Below, in pieces: positions 54,656 through 64,000 of a stretch of 64,000 nt of DNA. The notes beneath the pieces are model-generated. The model saw only the letters and a list, made by a program, of their open reading frames with translations. It was not told the origin of the DNA and did no database searches. Source of the DNA: Siphonodentalium dalli (lineage: Eukaryota > Mollusca > Scaphopoda > Gadilida > Siphonodentaliidae). Location: assembly GCA_032622095.1 (NCBI GenBank), contig CP136063.1, positions 91,489,980 through 91,553,979 of the forward strand, in the 5' to 3' direction. A program made the position numbers and the translations under genes. Position 1 is the first letter of the stretch; each line of letters starts with the position of its first letter.

Positions 54656-56100
54656 CTCCCGTATGGAGCCCCCTGAGACCCAAGCAGAAGACAGTCATCA
54701 GTTCATTGTTCTCTCTGCCTGGGGATCCATAAAGGGTTAAGTGACTAAATTATGGACGAATGAAAGAATTTGTTTTTGTTTGGTTAGGATTTTACGTCGT
54801 TTTAGCTGTTAGGCCATATCACGACTGAGAAAACTGAATCAGAATTAAGCGAAGCAACTGTGTATAAACGTGAATTGGACTAAAAAGAAACAAAACATAT
54901 ACAAATAAAAACACAAAATCAGAGCGAGAGTGCTCAATTGGGGTAAGAACCATTAAGAAACTGACCACTGTGCAAACACATATAAAACTAGAATGCACTC
55001 ACTTGAGCTGGCTATACTTGCGCTCATCACACATTTGGCATGTTTTGTTGTGTCTTACCAACAACAGTTTGAACCACGGGTGCTGACCCCTCGTTTGAGA
55101 GATCGATAAAAAAATCGAGTTATCAAATCTCAGTTCATCCATCGCTGAAATATTTGTGTATTCGGACAGAATATCTCAAGTTGATATATTACACTAATGA
55201 TAGTCTTATTAATACGTAGGAGTTGTTTGGCATATTTATAGAACAATATAGACATCGTTCATATGAAGGGTGTGAAGACGATTGGTTGCCGGTGATGCTA
55301 ATATATATATTATATACCAATGGGTTAAATTACTAGTTTGACTAGAATGATATCAAGTGTGTATACCATTGCACTTCAGCGGCAAAAACCATCAAAGTAA
55401 ATTACAAATACCGACATAAATAAATAAAAGACACGCGACCATTGGCTAGTCTTTGATTAACAGTGTGTCAATGTGAACATGACCTTAGCGACTGATCTAT
55501 ACAGTCTTCGGGAACATATCATCAAAATGTCTATTGCGTTGAGAGTGAGAAATCTTGTTTTCCCAGTTAATTAATAAGGCACTTAATAATCCATGTTTCA
55601 ACATTCACATTTTTCAGTGCAATTATTTCTCAATTGAACCACGCGCTCGACTGTTTGGCCGGAAATGATGTATATGCACCAGGATCTTTCGAAAATGTTT
55701 TGAACTTCAAAGAAAGTTTCCAGAAATATGTTCGCACCTCACTGTCTCTGCGAAAAAAAAAAAGATTCCGCACGCATCTTTGATCTTTTAGACATGATCT
55801 AAATTTAACACATTTCCCGAGTTTCAAGTTACATAAAATAGGCTTCTAATGGGCAGTACTATTGCCCACTTTTATTTTTCATGCAGTATATAGATATTTA
55901 TAATAATAAAACACGAAGTTGTTGGCAGATAGAATGGTTTAGCCTGCCCGTGTAATACGAGTCTCATGGAGCTGTCTTGATATCGACGCAATCATGTCTG
56001 GTGTTTTGCGCGCCCATATAGCGTGTGACGTCCTGATGTGCGCCGTGACGTCATGGCGTCTTTATCGGTTTCCAGAAAGAAATCATTTAATATTTTTCAT
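54656..56100. other. Gene-free stretch
   Basis: 54760-54850 (TTTTGTTTGGTTAGGATTTT ACGTCG) has the look of a dispersed repeat. No gene recognised. CpG-containing TGACGTC words cluster at 56020-56052. Confidence 0.4.
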
Positions 56101-56208
56101 TTATATATAATAGTTTATTTCAGGCAATGTTGCCCATATGTATGTAAACAATATAATATATAACAACAATCAATCACAAATTTTAGCAATAACGTATTTT
56201 GATTTGCA

Positions 56209-57420
56209 TTATGTGTATAATATAGAATTCCAATTTAAAAATAGTTTTGATCTATACTTAATATCTGAAGAATGTTTACTAGAAATTATTGTATTCGAAC
56301 ATTGACATACTCTCTCTCTGAAGTTATACACAAACTTGCGCAGTAACATAGGAAATGATAACATACAATCAGTAACATACATAGCGCTAGCACTACAATA
56401 TTTAAAATATCGCATCAACATCCTATATGAGTTATTATAACAGATAGACAATTTGCTGTACGTTTTCTTTGAGTAATTAGCCCACAAATGGGCACAATAT
56501 AATGGTGAAATATAACTAAGAAATAAGAATTTCTTGACATCAAAAGAACAAAAAGAGAATTTCCGGATTATAACATTCGCTCGAATACATATGGCACGAT
56601 GTTGACGTTGAATGTCATCGTCGTCAGAGAGATCGTCGCGAATCATGTGACCCAGATATTTATAGGAGGAACTGAAGTTAACCTCGCAGCCGTTAAGAAA
56701 TAGTTTTGGAAAATATTTAGTATTCAAAGATTTGGGAATAAAAGCCATGGCAACGGTTTTGGACGTGTTAAAACGTAGGTGAAGTTTAACGGCTTCTGTT
56801 TCACAAATAGACAATAGACGACGAAGTCCTACCACAGATGGAGACAAAAGACACATATCATCTGCATAGCAAAGATGATTAACTAAAGTCTTACCAATCA
56901 TGCATCCCACTCCACATTCATTCAGCTTCTCGATCATGCAATTTATGTATAAATTAAACAAAAAAGGACTTAACACGCTCCCTTGGCGGACGCCACTGGG
57001 TGGACATAACACAGTTGAGTAAGTAGAACCCCAACGTACACGGAAGTTCTGAGTCTGAAACCACACTCTTAGCAGGCGAATAATGTGTGGAGATATTCCT
57101 CGTCTATCAAGTTGGCGGAATAGAGTGTCGTGGTCGACACGATCGAATGCTTTGCTAGCGTTTAAAAAGCACACAAATGTCGGAGTGTCGTGAAACATAT
57201 ACAGTCGGATACACTCCTTCAATGCGGACACACAATAATCGGCAGACAGTTTCTTCTTAAAGCCAAATTGGTTATCAGTCGTGTGTAATTGATCCTTACA
57301 TTGAGATAGCAGAACCAGTTCCAGGACCTTGGATAATACACATGATAAAGCGATTGGTCTATAGTTATCTTTGTCAGCTATGTTTCCAGATTTGTTTTTT
57401 TGAGCACATTTATGAACGAT
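56209..57420 (-). pseudogene. LINE reverse transcriptase (jockey/CR1-like), 5'-truncated
   Basis: Stop-to-stop frame of about 400 codons reading DKDNYRPIALSCVLSKVLEL, DNQFGFKKKLSADYCV, FVCFLNASKAFDRVDHDTLF, SGVRQGSVLSPFLFNLYINC, NHLCYADDMCLLSPS, SYKYLGHMIRDD and a C-terminal YCAHLWANYSKKTYSKLSIC YNNSYRML. These are RT motifs 0 to 7 and the following domain of a non-LTR retrotransposon. YADD (motif C) is intact, but motif A reads FLNASKAFD where the metal-binding Asp is expected (FLDASKAFD), a D-to-N change that should abolish activity. The frame begins right after tandem TAA codons (from 57423), with RT start and endonuclease missing. Confidence 0.93.
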
Positions 57421-57715
57421 TTATTACCAAAATAAAACAAGATAACAATGCAAATTAAAATTGATGCAACCATTTCATATTAGCGCATGTGCATTATATA
57501 CAGTATGCACTTTCCGGTACGACATAAAATATTCGCGGGAGGACAGATTTATAAACAGATAAACATACAAATAAACAGAGATCCGGACCGAAAACATTAC
57601 TTGTGTCCAGCATAGACTGGCGCAAGTAACAATATAAAAGACAGCAAAATTGCTTTCGGAACAGCCAAGTTATAAAACCTGCATAAAATTAATCAGCAAA
57701 AATAAATAATTTAAT
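57421..57715. other. Interval between the two LINE fragments
   Basis: AT-rich sequence with no LINE similarity seen; it replaces the endonuclease region and marks an internal deletion or insertion. Confidence 0.5.
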
Positions 57716-58500
57716 TTAACAAGACTGTGACAGACCATAATATATTAAGTAGCATACTGAATGATTGAGAAGATATTTATAACATCTGTTGAATCTGGCG
57801 TTCGTGAATCTTAATAAATTCATCAAGTCGACAATCGAGTGGTAGACTAGCCAGGCGATCCTGCGCCCACGCGTCAGCCACTCACTAAGCAATGGCCCCT
57901 TCCTTCCAAGTGGACAGTTTATCGGTAAATATCGTAGTGAACTTTGAATAGTTGAATAGTTCAACCTGCTGCTATGAGAGTCGAAACTTTTGACGGATTT
58001 TGGAGATTTCTGTTTTGGAACACTGGGATCAACTTCCTTAGTTGGTTTTGTAGCAAATGGTAAATCTGCAGGAGCTGTATCCATTGCCTGTGAGACAGGT
58101 TCTGGAACAGGAATAATATCATCCTCTTGAACTTGGGTTCCTAGTGAGATACAGCTCTGCTACAATTTAATGTCTTGTGAGGAGTAACCAATACTGGTGT
58201 TTGTGCAATAGTTGTTAACTGTAGCAGAGCATCAGATTGAACTTTCTTTGAACATTCAATCAAGAGAGAGAGAGCCACTTATTGGCCCAGTCCTGATTTG
58301 TTCAACATATTTCAATTGTCCAGCAATGCTTTGTAGTGTTTTGTCAATGACAAAAATAGGTCTCTCCACATCATTCTTACGAGCAAGACGTTGTTTTTTG
58401 GAGTTGCCATATGAAAAGCAAAAAATCGACATAGCCCAGCAGCCGCCGTGGACTACCCTTAAAATTCTGGTCGGGTCAAAGACTGGTACATTGCTGAGAT
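57716..58500 (-). pseudogene. LINE ORF1 (gag-like, RRM-type) fragment
   Basis: RKNDVERPIFVIDKTLQSIA, GQLKYVEQIRTG, SLLIECSKKVQSDALLQLTT, IAQTPVLVTPHKTLNCSRAV, a stop, then EDDIIPVPEPVSQAMDTAPA and a basic tail. The phrase 'SLLIEC...QSDALL...PVxVxPHxTLNxSRGV' is the RRM-like core of ORF1 in jockey/CR1-type LINEs. A (CT)n slip at about 58272-58285 shifts the frame, and the zinc-knuckle part is missing (jump from RAV to the DIIPVP block). Same family as the fragments at 20690-21203 and 26855-27368. Confidence 0.75.
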
Positions 58501-58985
58501 TGTGACCCGTTTAGCCACTGCATATAGCAGCATCCCGGTACCTCTCCACAGTGAGACAGGCGTGAACAATACAGGATTCAACACTCAACAATCATCAGGA
58601 CGAACAGAAACAAGAGAGTACAGAAACATCATACATAAAAAAAACAGAAAACAATTCTTCAAACATCAGATGAGCAACACAATATACAAATTATATCTGA
58701 AACGCTGTGGAGAGGCGTGACTATCCAATTGACTGAGCCGGGTCAATCAACCACCCGCCTTGAAGATATGTTGGACCAAAGAGGACCATGAGCTAAGTCG
58801 TATCCGCATGTCGATAACTCACGTGATACGACCGCCCTAGTACCTCCAGGACTCCTACACCACACCTCACGGGTGCATCCCACGGCAATCAGAGTGCCAC
58901 ATTAGGGGATTTTTACTACTCGCAGTGGGGCGGTAGACCTATTCTACCGCGGGCCCACACGGGGGAATGAAAGAATGTATAAATA
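58501..58985 (-). mobile_element. LINE 5' untranslated region
   Basis: GC-richer than its surroundings (ACCTCCAGGACTCCTACACC, CGGTAGACCTATTCTACCGC GGG) and directly upstream, on the minus strand, of the ORF1 fragment. It ends near 58985 at the switch back to AT-rich sequence. Contains a GGCGGTAGA..TCTACCGC hairpin at 58930-58952. Interpreted as the 5' UTR/promoter part of the LINE. Confidence 0.5.
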
Positions 58986-59134
58986 GAAAGGAGAGTTTCA
59001 ATGTTACTTAAATTTATTAATAAATAGAACTGTCTTCAGATATTCATAACATTTTTTACAGGAAGATTCATCAAAACTTTATAAAAAAGAAAAAAAACAT
59101 CAAAATGCAGAATGTGAGAAGTTGACTGCAGAAT

Positions 59135-59243
59135 GAGGTCCCATTCATCGGAAAGCACTCAATGAGAGCTTTCCGATGAATGGCAACAAGCCATATTTCC
59201 GACTAAATCCTGAAAAGTTACCCATAATTCTGCTGTGGTTAAG
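59135..59243 (+). repeat. Second copy of the foldback MITE centre and right arm
   Basis: 59161-59243 matches 8404-8486 almost exactly (GAGAGCTTTCC(A/G)ATGAATGG to CTGCTGTGGTTAAG). The left arm is replaced by GCAGAATGAGGTCCCATTCA TCGGAAAGC, which itself pairs with GCTTTCCGATGAATGG. Confidence 0.75.
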
Positions 59244-59332
59244 GGGTCGATTACTTAGGGCATTACTGTAACATCATTCTGCTTAGGTCCCAACTGCTAC
59301 ATGGGAGACATAGGATCAAAATTAAGTTGGTG

Positions 59333-60168
59333 ATGTTTATGGGAGGCCCTTTTCACATTTATTATTTATTTACACTTAAGCGCAAATATTTGCGCTTAAG
59401 AGCAAATAACCTCTATCATTTGCGCTTAAGCGCAAATATTTGCGCTTAAGCGTAAATCAATTGCGCTTAAGCACAAATGATTTGCGCTTAAGCGCAAAAA
59501 GATCATTGCGCTTAAGCGCGATCACAAATGATTTGCGCTTAAGCGCAAATAAAAATTAATATTCATTGATTCCCCCCTGAAATAATTTTAAATGGCACAG
59601 GCCTAAACACATCACTCAAGTCTATATAGGCCCACCACGAGGGAAGCAATCCCCCAGTAACCCCTAGATCCCTTTTATGACATGGAAATGGTATAGATTT
59701 CTGCAGGATGTCTCATTTATAAAATATACTTGATCTCTGTGATGCAGACACACATTATTGGGGACAGGGATGCTGATAATATGAAAATAGGGTTTTTTCC
59801 CCCCTATTTCAAGTACACCATATGAAGGAAGCAAGCCCCCCCCGGTAAACCCTAATTCCCTTTTTATGGCCATGGAAATGGTATATATCTGTGCAGGAGA
59901 TATCCCTTTAATAAAATATACTAGAGCTCTGGGAGTTAGACACCAATTCCTGGGACCCCAGGGACAGAGATGTTGATATGCATATGGAAATATGTTTTTT
60001 CTTCAACTTCGAGTCTGTATGGGGCTATTACTATGGGCCCATCATAATATACTATGAGATGGACTCAATCATTCACATCAGAGGGAAGGAAGGGAGTGTT
60101 AGGTTACATATTTGCGCTTAAGCGCAAATAAATAATAAATGTGAAAAGGGCCTCCCATAGATGTCATA
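59333..60168. mobile_element. Element built on the palindrome TTTGCGCTTAAGCGCAAA
   Basis: Ends GATGTTTATGGGAGGCCCTT TTCACATTTATTATTTATTT and the mirrored AAATAAATAATAAATGTGAA AAGGGCCTCCCATAGATGTC. Inside the left end, 59372-59552 is an array of perfect or near-perfect ATTTGCGCTTAAGCGCAAAT palindromes (about nine full or half copies); the right end keeps one (60112-60131). The middle contains a duplicated segment of about 180 bp (59640-59770 and 59822-59955, GACATGGAAATGGTATA- and GCCATGGAAATGGTATA-centred). No ORF. The mixture of a long inverted end and a palindromic minisatellite is uncommon. Confidence 0.75.
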
Positions 60169-60310
60169 GATGTTCACTCATTGTCACATCGATTACACCT
60201 TTATCTTCTGTAAATTAGGGGATATAGAAAGTGAACAGAAGGAGAAAAGTTACCAAAAACAATATTAATTTGAGACTATAGATACTTCCCAGAAGGTGAG
60301 GCCTAAGCAG

Positions 60311-60402
60311 AATGAGGTCCACAGAGGGTGAATTTGGTGATTCTAGCCTGCTGTGCGGGATAGTCACTAAATTCAACCTCTGGGAATCTCATTCCGCAAA
60401 TG
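60311..60402. repeat. Complete foldback copy of the GCAGAATGAGGTC family
   Basis: GCAGAATGAGGTCCACAGAG GGTGAATTTGGTGATTCTAG CCTGC is mirrored by the following arm ending CTCATTCCGC; this copy has both arms, others in the window have one. Confidence 0.75.
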
Positions 60403-60528
60403 TCAGACACACTATTTGCAGGCTTGAATATAAGTTATAGCAAATCATAGGGTTTTATGACGACACCATCCAGCCTTTAAACAGACATGGCTCATTCGAA
60501 ACTCCAAATTTTGTCTACGTAATTTGGA

Positions 60529-61140
60529 GGGACGTATACGATAGGTCGATAAATACACTAACTATTGGTATGCCGGCTTCATATGCTTTGAAAAACAGTA
60601 CGGTACTTGCCAAAGTCACAAACATTTTCCAGCCGTTTTCGCCCGAAATCAGACAAACGCTCTTTATTGCTACCATATCAGGAATCGAATAACACGAAAC
60701 GCTCTTTTCTGTTCCATGTCGTGCAAATGGCTGTTTTTGTTTGGGACCAAACACCTTGTTTATAGTTGCATTTTTAATTACTTCAATGCCTCTTTTGGGG
60801 TTACATAATGCTCGTATAAAGGTAGTTAATATACTTATTGACCTATTTCGATACCGGTAAAAATTCAAAAGCGAATAATATCATTCGTATTTTGGAGCGC
60901 AAACCGCCATGTGGCTTTAAATAATGCTCATGGCGTTTTGAGCTCCAAAATACAACTAATAGTAGTCGCTTTTGATTTTGTTCTGTTATCAAAATAGGTC
61001 GATACATACATTAACTACACACTGGCATATGTCTCAGAACGACGCATTGAAGTCATAAAAAATACAACTTTGAGCACAGCGTTTGGGTCTAACAAACAGC
61101 AGCCATGTGCACGACAGGGAACAAAACAAAAATGCGTTCC
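60529..61140. repeat. Composite inverted-repeat region
   Basis: TCGATACATACATTAACTAC (61001) and its mirrored partner in 60545-60565 and 60825-60850 form nested inverted repeats; TTTTGGAGCGCAAACCGCCA TG folds back on CATGGCGTTTTGAGCTCCAA AA (60894-60955). Diverged relatives lie at 34150-34395, and the ACGCTCTTTATT words recur at 22107-22165. A 117-codon minus frame here (60515-60868) is a by-product. Confidence 0.6.
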
Positions 61141-61344
61141 ATGTTAGTCTATTCCTATGCAGGATGATTAATCACATTCAGGGGTTCACGTGGATGCCTG
61201 GGCTCCACGTGTAAATCTAGCAAGTCTGTTTAATGAAAGGCCGTTATAGAAGAGTAAGAAGACGGACTCGGTCCAAAACAGTATTAACCCAACCGACAAT
61301 ACCCCAAGCTGTTTTGGACCAAGAAGACTTGGTTTAATTAAAAC

Positions 61345-61548
61345 ATGCACTGTAATAGGAGTTCGACATTGTTGTTGTTGGAAATCTTGTGCGAAAGGTA
61401 TGACTTTCCAAAGGAGAATATATCTTCAACAAGTTTTGTTTTTGTCAGGAATTTTTTTTCCAAAGACTGTCTCATAAAGAGCGTACATGCTTCAGTCGCC
61501 CAAAAGCGGCGGTTAATAAAGAGCGTTCTCAAATATGAGCTAAAATGA
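61345..61548. other. Overlapping ORFs without support
   Basis: Two open frames of 64-67 codons on opposite strands cover the same bases; neither shows a domain. AAGAGCGTACATGC / AAAGAGCGTTCTC words at 61477 and 61518 repeat the ACGCTCTTTAT theme inverted. Confidence 0.3.
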
Positions 61549-61785
61549 TCGTTTTCTATGTATTCCTCATCAACTTATGGATAATTGTGGATTTTCGCAA
61601 TGCTCGTCTAATACGAATTATGTTTAACACTTTCTATACATTAGCACTATTAATGGGTAGTTATTACATAGGAAATGTTCAGATAATAAGTTCAACAAAC
61701 GACCATATTGAACTTATTATTTAAACAATTCCCTCATACATCTAGGGCTCCTGCACTTTTATGTAGCTGTCGTCTATCACCTTAA

Positions 61786-62177
61786 CCCTTTACCCAACAG
61801 AAGGGCCCTGTGCCAATGCATTCTCTTATATATGCGAGTCGACCATATGTCGCCTCGCATATATAAGAGAATGCATTGGCTTAACACATTAAAAATTATA
61901 AAATTGTTAAAGAATGTAAGAAAAAATGGTAAAAAGTGTTAAAAAAAGATTTTGTTTAGGCCAATTCATTCTCTTATATATGCGAGGCGACCTATGGTCG
62001 ACTCGCATATATAAGAGAATGCATTGGCACAGGGCATAACTGTAACTATCACAATGTGGTCAAGGAGCCGGTTCCAATGGTATCCATATTTGTATGGTTC
62101 TATTGAGACAGACCGAAGATATTTTAGGCTGTTGAAGCTTTATTTGGCCGGTTTTGGCCGGTTTGTTGGGTAAAGGG
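61786..62177 (+). mobile_element. TTAA-flanked MITE with two 67-bp palindromes, copy 2
   Basis: Same element as 44556-44971 in opposite orientation: CCCTTTACCCAACA...TGTTGGGTAAAGGG ends, TTAA at 61782-61785 and 62178-62181, palindromes at 61813-61879 and 61961-62027. The palindrome arms of the two copies are nearly identical, while spacers differ in length and sequence. Confidence 0.88.
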
Positions 62178-62533
62178 TTAACATCCCTCCAAATTATTAC
62201 AAGTACATTTCGATGAACACCTAATATTCTCTGACTGAGAGAATCCATTTAGTATACATTGAAAGGGTTAATTCAAGTAGTCTTTTATTTTAATTTGCTG
62301 CTCGGAACATTGGCTCGCGAGGTTTTGTCAAATCGGGACAGGAAATCTTTGACATTGATCGTCCATCACGTGACTTCAACTCTTCGTTGATGATTCCGTT
62401 CACCGCTCTTTCGAAAATTCTACGTTTCTTCTCTGTTCACTTCGAAGAAATTCGACTGAAATTCACATCATTCTAAGTGTTTGGCTCCCATGCTTTATTT
62501 ATCATTTAGAACATTTGGGTTATCTATTAGGCC

Positions 62534-62968
62534 TACACTGGTGTAAATAGGGTTCGGAGTGACATCTAGCGAATGCGGGAGGAATATATAGGAGAGAATA
62601 AAATAGACTGGGCCCTGATTGGTCATTGCAATAGCTTTACAAGTGTGCTGTTTGCATAAAAATCATCACACCTCTTCCCTATGATTTTCCATAGGTAAAA
62701 TAGCCATTGGCACAGGAATTGACCCTTTGTAGTGAAGTTTGAATTTTTGGTGTGGTCTAAAATATGACAGTGTTGTTATGCGGTTTTGACACTAGTTACG
62801 AAAACACAAGATTTAAAGGCGAATTCCCTGCTAGACGGACATTATTTTTTTGCCAAATGTAAATTTTTCAGATTTAAAGAAAATTTTGGACCAAAAATTT
62901 ATATTGCCAACAGTATACGGTAAAACGATGCGGCACTGAAGCCTATGGAAAACATTTACACCAGTGTA
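62534..62968. mobile_element. 435-bp MITE with TACACTGGTGTA ends (unoccupied relative)
   Basis: Starts TACACTGGTGTAAATAGGGT and ends CATTTACACCAGTGTA. Its two halves correspond, inverted, to the outer right (52245-52400) and outer left (46944-47234) flanks of the 5.0 kb element, so it represents the state before that insertion. No ORF. Confidence 0.8.
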
Positions 62969-62989
62969 ACCTAAAGTGATCGGGGAACA

Positions 62990-63870
62990 ACGTATACATA
63001 CGACAACGCATGCTTCCAATTATTCCAAATCGAGGCGAACGTGTGTCCTGTCACAGCATCGCTATGCCAGTGGCACCCAACAAACTATCGCCAAAAGTTC
63101 GCAAAATAAATAGATTCACTAAGGAAAATGATATGATATACACAAAACTGGTGCTATCTAATATGTTAATATGCAAGGTATATAGAACGACCCCGTCATA
63201 ATAGTAAGAATTATATTTTTAATGAATACGGGTGCTTTACATAATCATTATGATATAGTTAAACCTTTATAAATGAACACCATTGATATGAAGTGGGAAG
63301 TAGTAAACATAAACATCGTATTGGCTGCTGACTTCAGAAAAAATCAACACTTGGCTGCATTTAAATGTAAAACTTGATGTGATATTATAATTAACCCAGA
63401 TTACATGTGTATGAGCATGAATTATACACTCAATCAATACATCAATCCATATATGGCTAGTCTATAGTATAGTGAGGTGAAATCAGTTGTCCGCGAAGAC
63501 GACATGACACGTTCAGTCATGTCTGGATTCTGGCCCGCAGAGACAAATGACGCGTTGACGTCATTACGCCGTAACTGCCTTCATTTTGTTAACAAATGAA
63601 ACTGATCTAATATAATATGAACCTATGTAGGACACATGCATAACAACTTACTGTTAATAAATAAATAAATACATCAGTTGTCAATTGCCACATATCAGAA
63701 GTTGTGAAGTAGAAAATTCGTTTCATATCTGATTCCGCGATTTTGTGAAACCACTGCCGGAAGTCACGTGATTTTCTCACGAAAATGTTGTGTGAATAAA
63801 ATTTTCTGCTTCACGGTATACTGTAACTTATATGTGACGTCACAAGTACGCACGCCCGCCTGTTACCTAT
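62990..63870. other. Gene-free stretch
   Basis: AT-rich, no recognised gene; TGACGTCA-type words at 63557-63564 and 63836-63842. Confidence 0.4.
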
Positions 63871-63873
63871 ACA

Positions 63874-63917
63874 CGACCCGAGCTCGGGCGCGCAAGCGCG
63901 CCGAGCGGGGTCGTTAT
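63874..63917. repeat. GC-rich imperfect palindrome
   Basis: CGACCCGAGCTCGGGCGCGC AA GCGCGCCGAGCGGGGTCG forms a strong imperfect hairpin, very GC-rich against an AT-rich background, adjacent to the repeat shared with 41226-41285. Confidence 0.75.
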
Positions 63918-63924
63918 CAGTGCA

Positions 63925-63990
63925 GTAAAACCGGATCACCGACATCGCAATTCTCCGACAGGTCCACACTTGCCAGGCTCAAAGGCACAA
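63925..63990 (+). repeat. Dispersed repeat shared with 41226-41285
   Basis: CGCAATTCTCCGACAGGTCC ACACTTGCCAG is exactly shared; the element continues beyond the window edge. Confidence 0.75.
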
Positions 63991-64000
63991 ATGGCCTTCT

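Noticed and set aside
58740-58960. GC-rich segment considered as tRNA or tRNA-derived SINE
   Set aside because: No A-box/B-box pair with proper spacing was found, and it is placed as the 5' UTR of the adjacent LINE ORF1.
59372-59552. Palindromic array considered as a CRISPR array
   Set aside because: Spacers are absent or a few bases long and the repeat is a simple perfect palindrome in a eukaryotic repeat element.
60515-60868. 117-codon minus-strand frame
   Set aside because: Overlaps inverted-repeat sequence related to 34150-34395 where the frame is not kept.

Overview
This window looks like intron-rich, AT-rich, repeat-laden DNA from a marine invertebrate. A mollusc or another lophotrochozoan is my best guess. 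The reasons are one spliced mitochondrial-type housekeeping gene with long introns and GT..AG junctions, a jockey/CR1-type LINE, P-element/THAP, MULE, hAT and piggyBac-like relics, and an alpha-1,2-fucosyltransferase pseudogene. I see no rRNA, tRNA, CRISPR array or bacterial operon structure.

Layout. 0-0.7 kb holds transposase-like relics on the minus strand. 3.76-9.49 kb holds the last three coding exons of a mitochondrial prolyl-tRNA synthetase (PARS2) on the plus strand; this is the only clearly intact host coding sequence. Its introns carry inverted-repeat elements. 11.8-12.3 kb is a decayed C2H2 zinc-finger array, and 12.9-14.7 kb is a degenerate two-subunit tandem array. 15.08-15.81 kb is an unrecognised cysteine/histidine-bearing ORF broken by one frameshift.

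17.04-29.93 kb is a direct tandem duplication of a unit of about 6.2 kb (second copy about 6.67 kb), with few differences. Each unit holds degenerate satellite-like repeats, a 3.2 kb element with inverted repeats of about 355 bp, LINE ORF1 remnants and two decayed MULE transposase exons. From 30 to 40.3 kb, MULE gene fragments recur in exon order from N-terminal to DDE region. They are interrupted by other elements, including a textbook deleted hAT (36988-38080, 8-bp target duplication).

41.9-43.3 kb is a broken P-element/THAP9-like transposase. 44.6 and 61.8 kb carry two copies of a TTAA-flanked MITE, each with two 67-bp near-perfect palindromes. 46.9-52.4 kb is the most unusual object. It is a 5.0 kb element with inverted repeats of about 590-650 bp, starting CAC and ending GTG. 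It contains a seven-finger C2H2 gene, a divergently oriented unclassified conserved-looking ORF with a DGKK motif, and an SGNH-like DGIHP domain. All three are broken. The element is inserted in a smaller MITE whose unoccupied relative lies at 62.5 kb. 54.0-54.65 kb is a GT11 fucosyltransferase pseudogene, 56.2-59.0 kb is an internally deleted LINE, and 59.3-60.2 kb is an element built on arrays of an 18-20 bp perfect palindrome.

All family calls come from reading translations by eye; no alignment or database search was run. Apart from PARS2, nearly every coding stretch carries stops or frameshifts, so the window is mostly a transposon graveyard around the 3' end of one gene.
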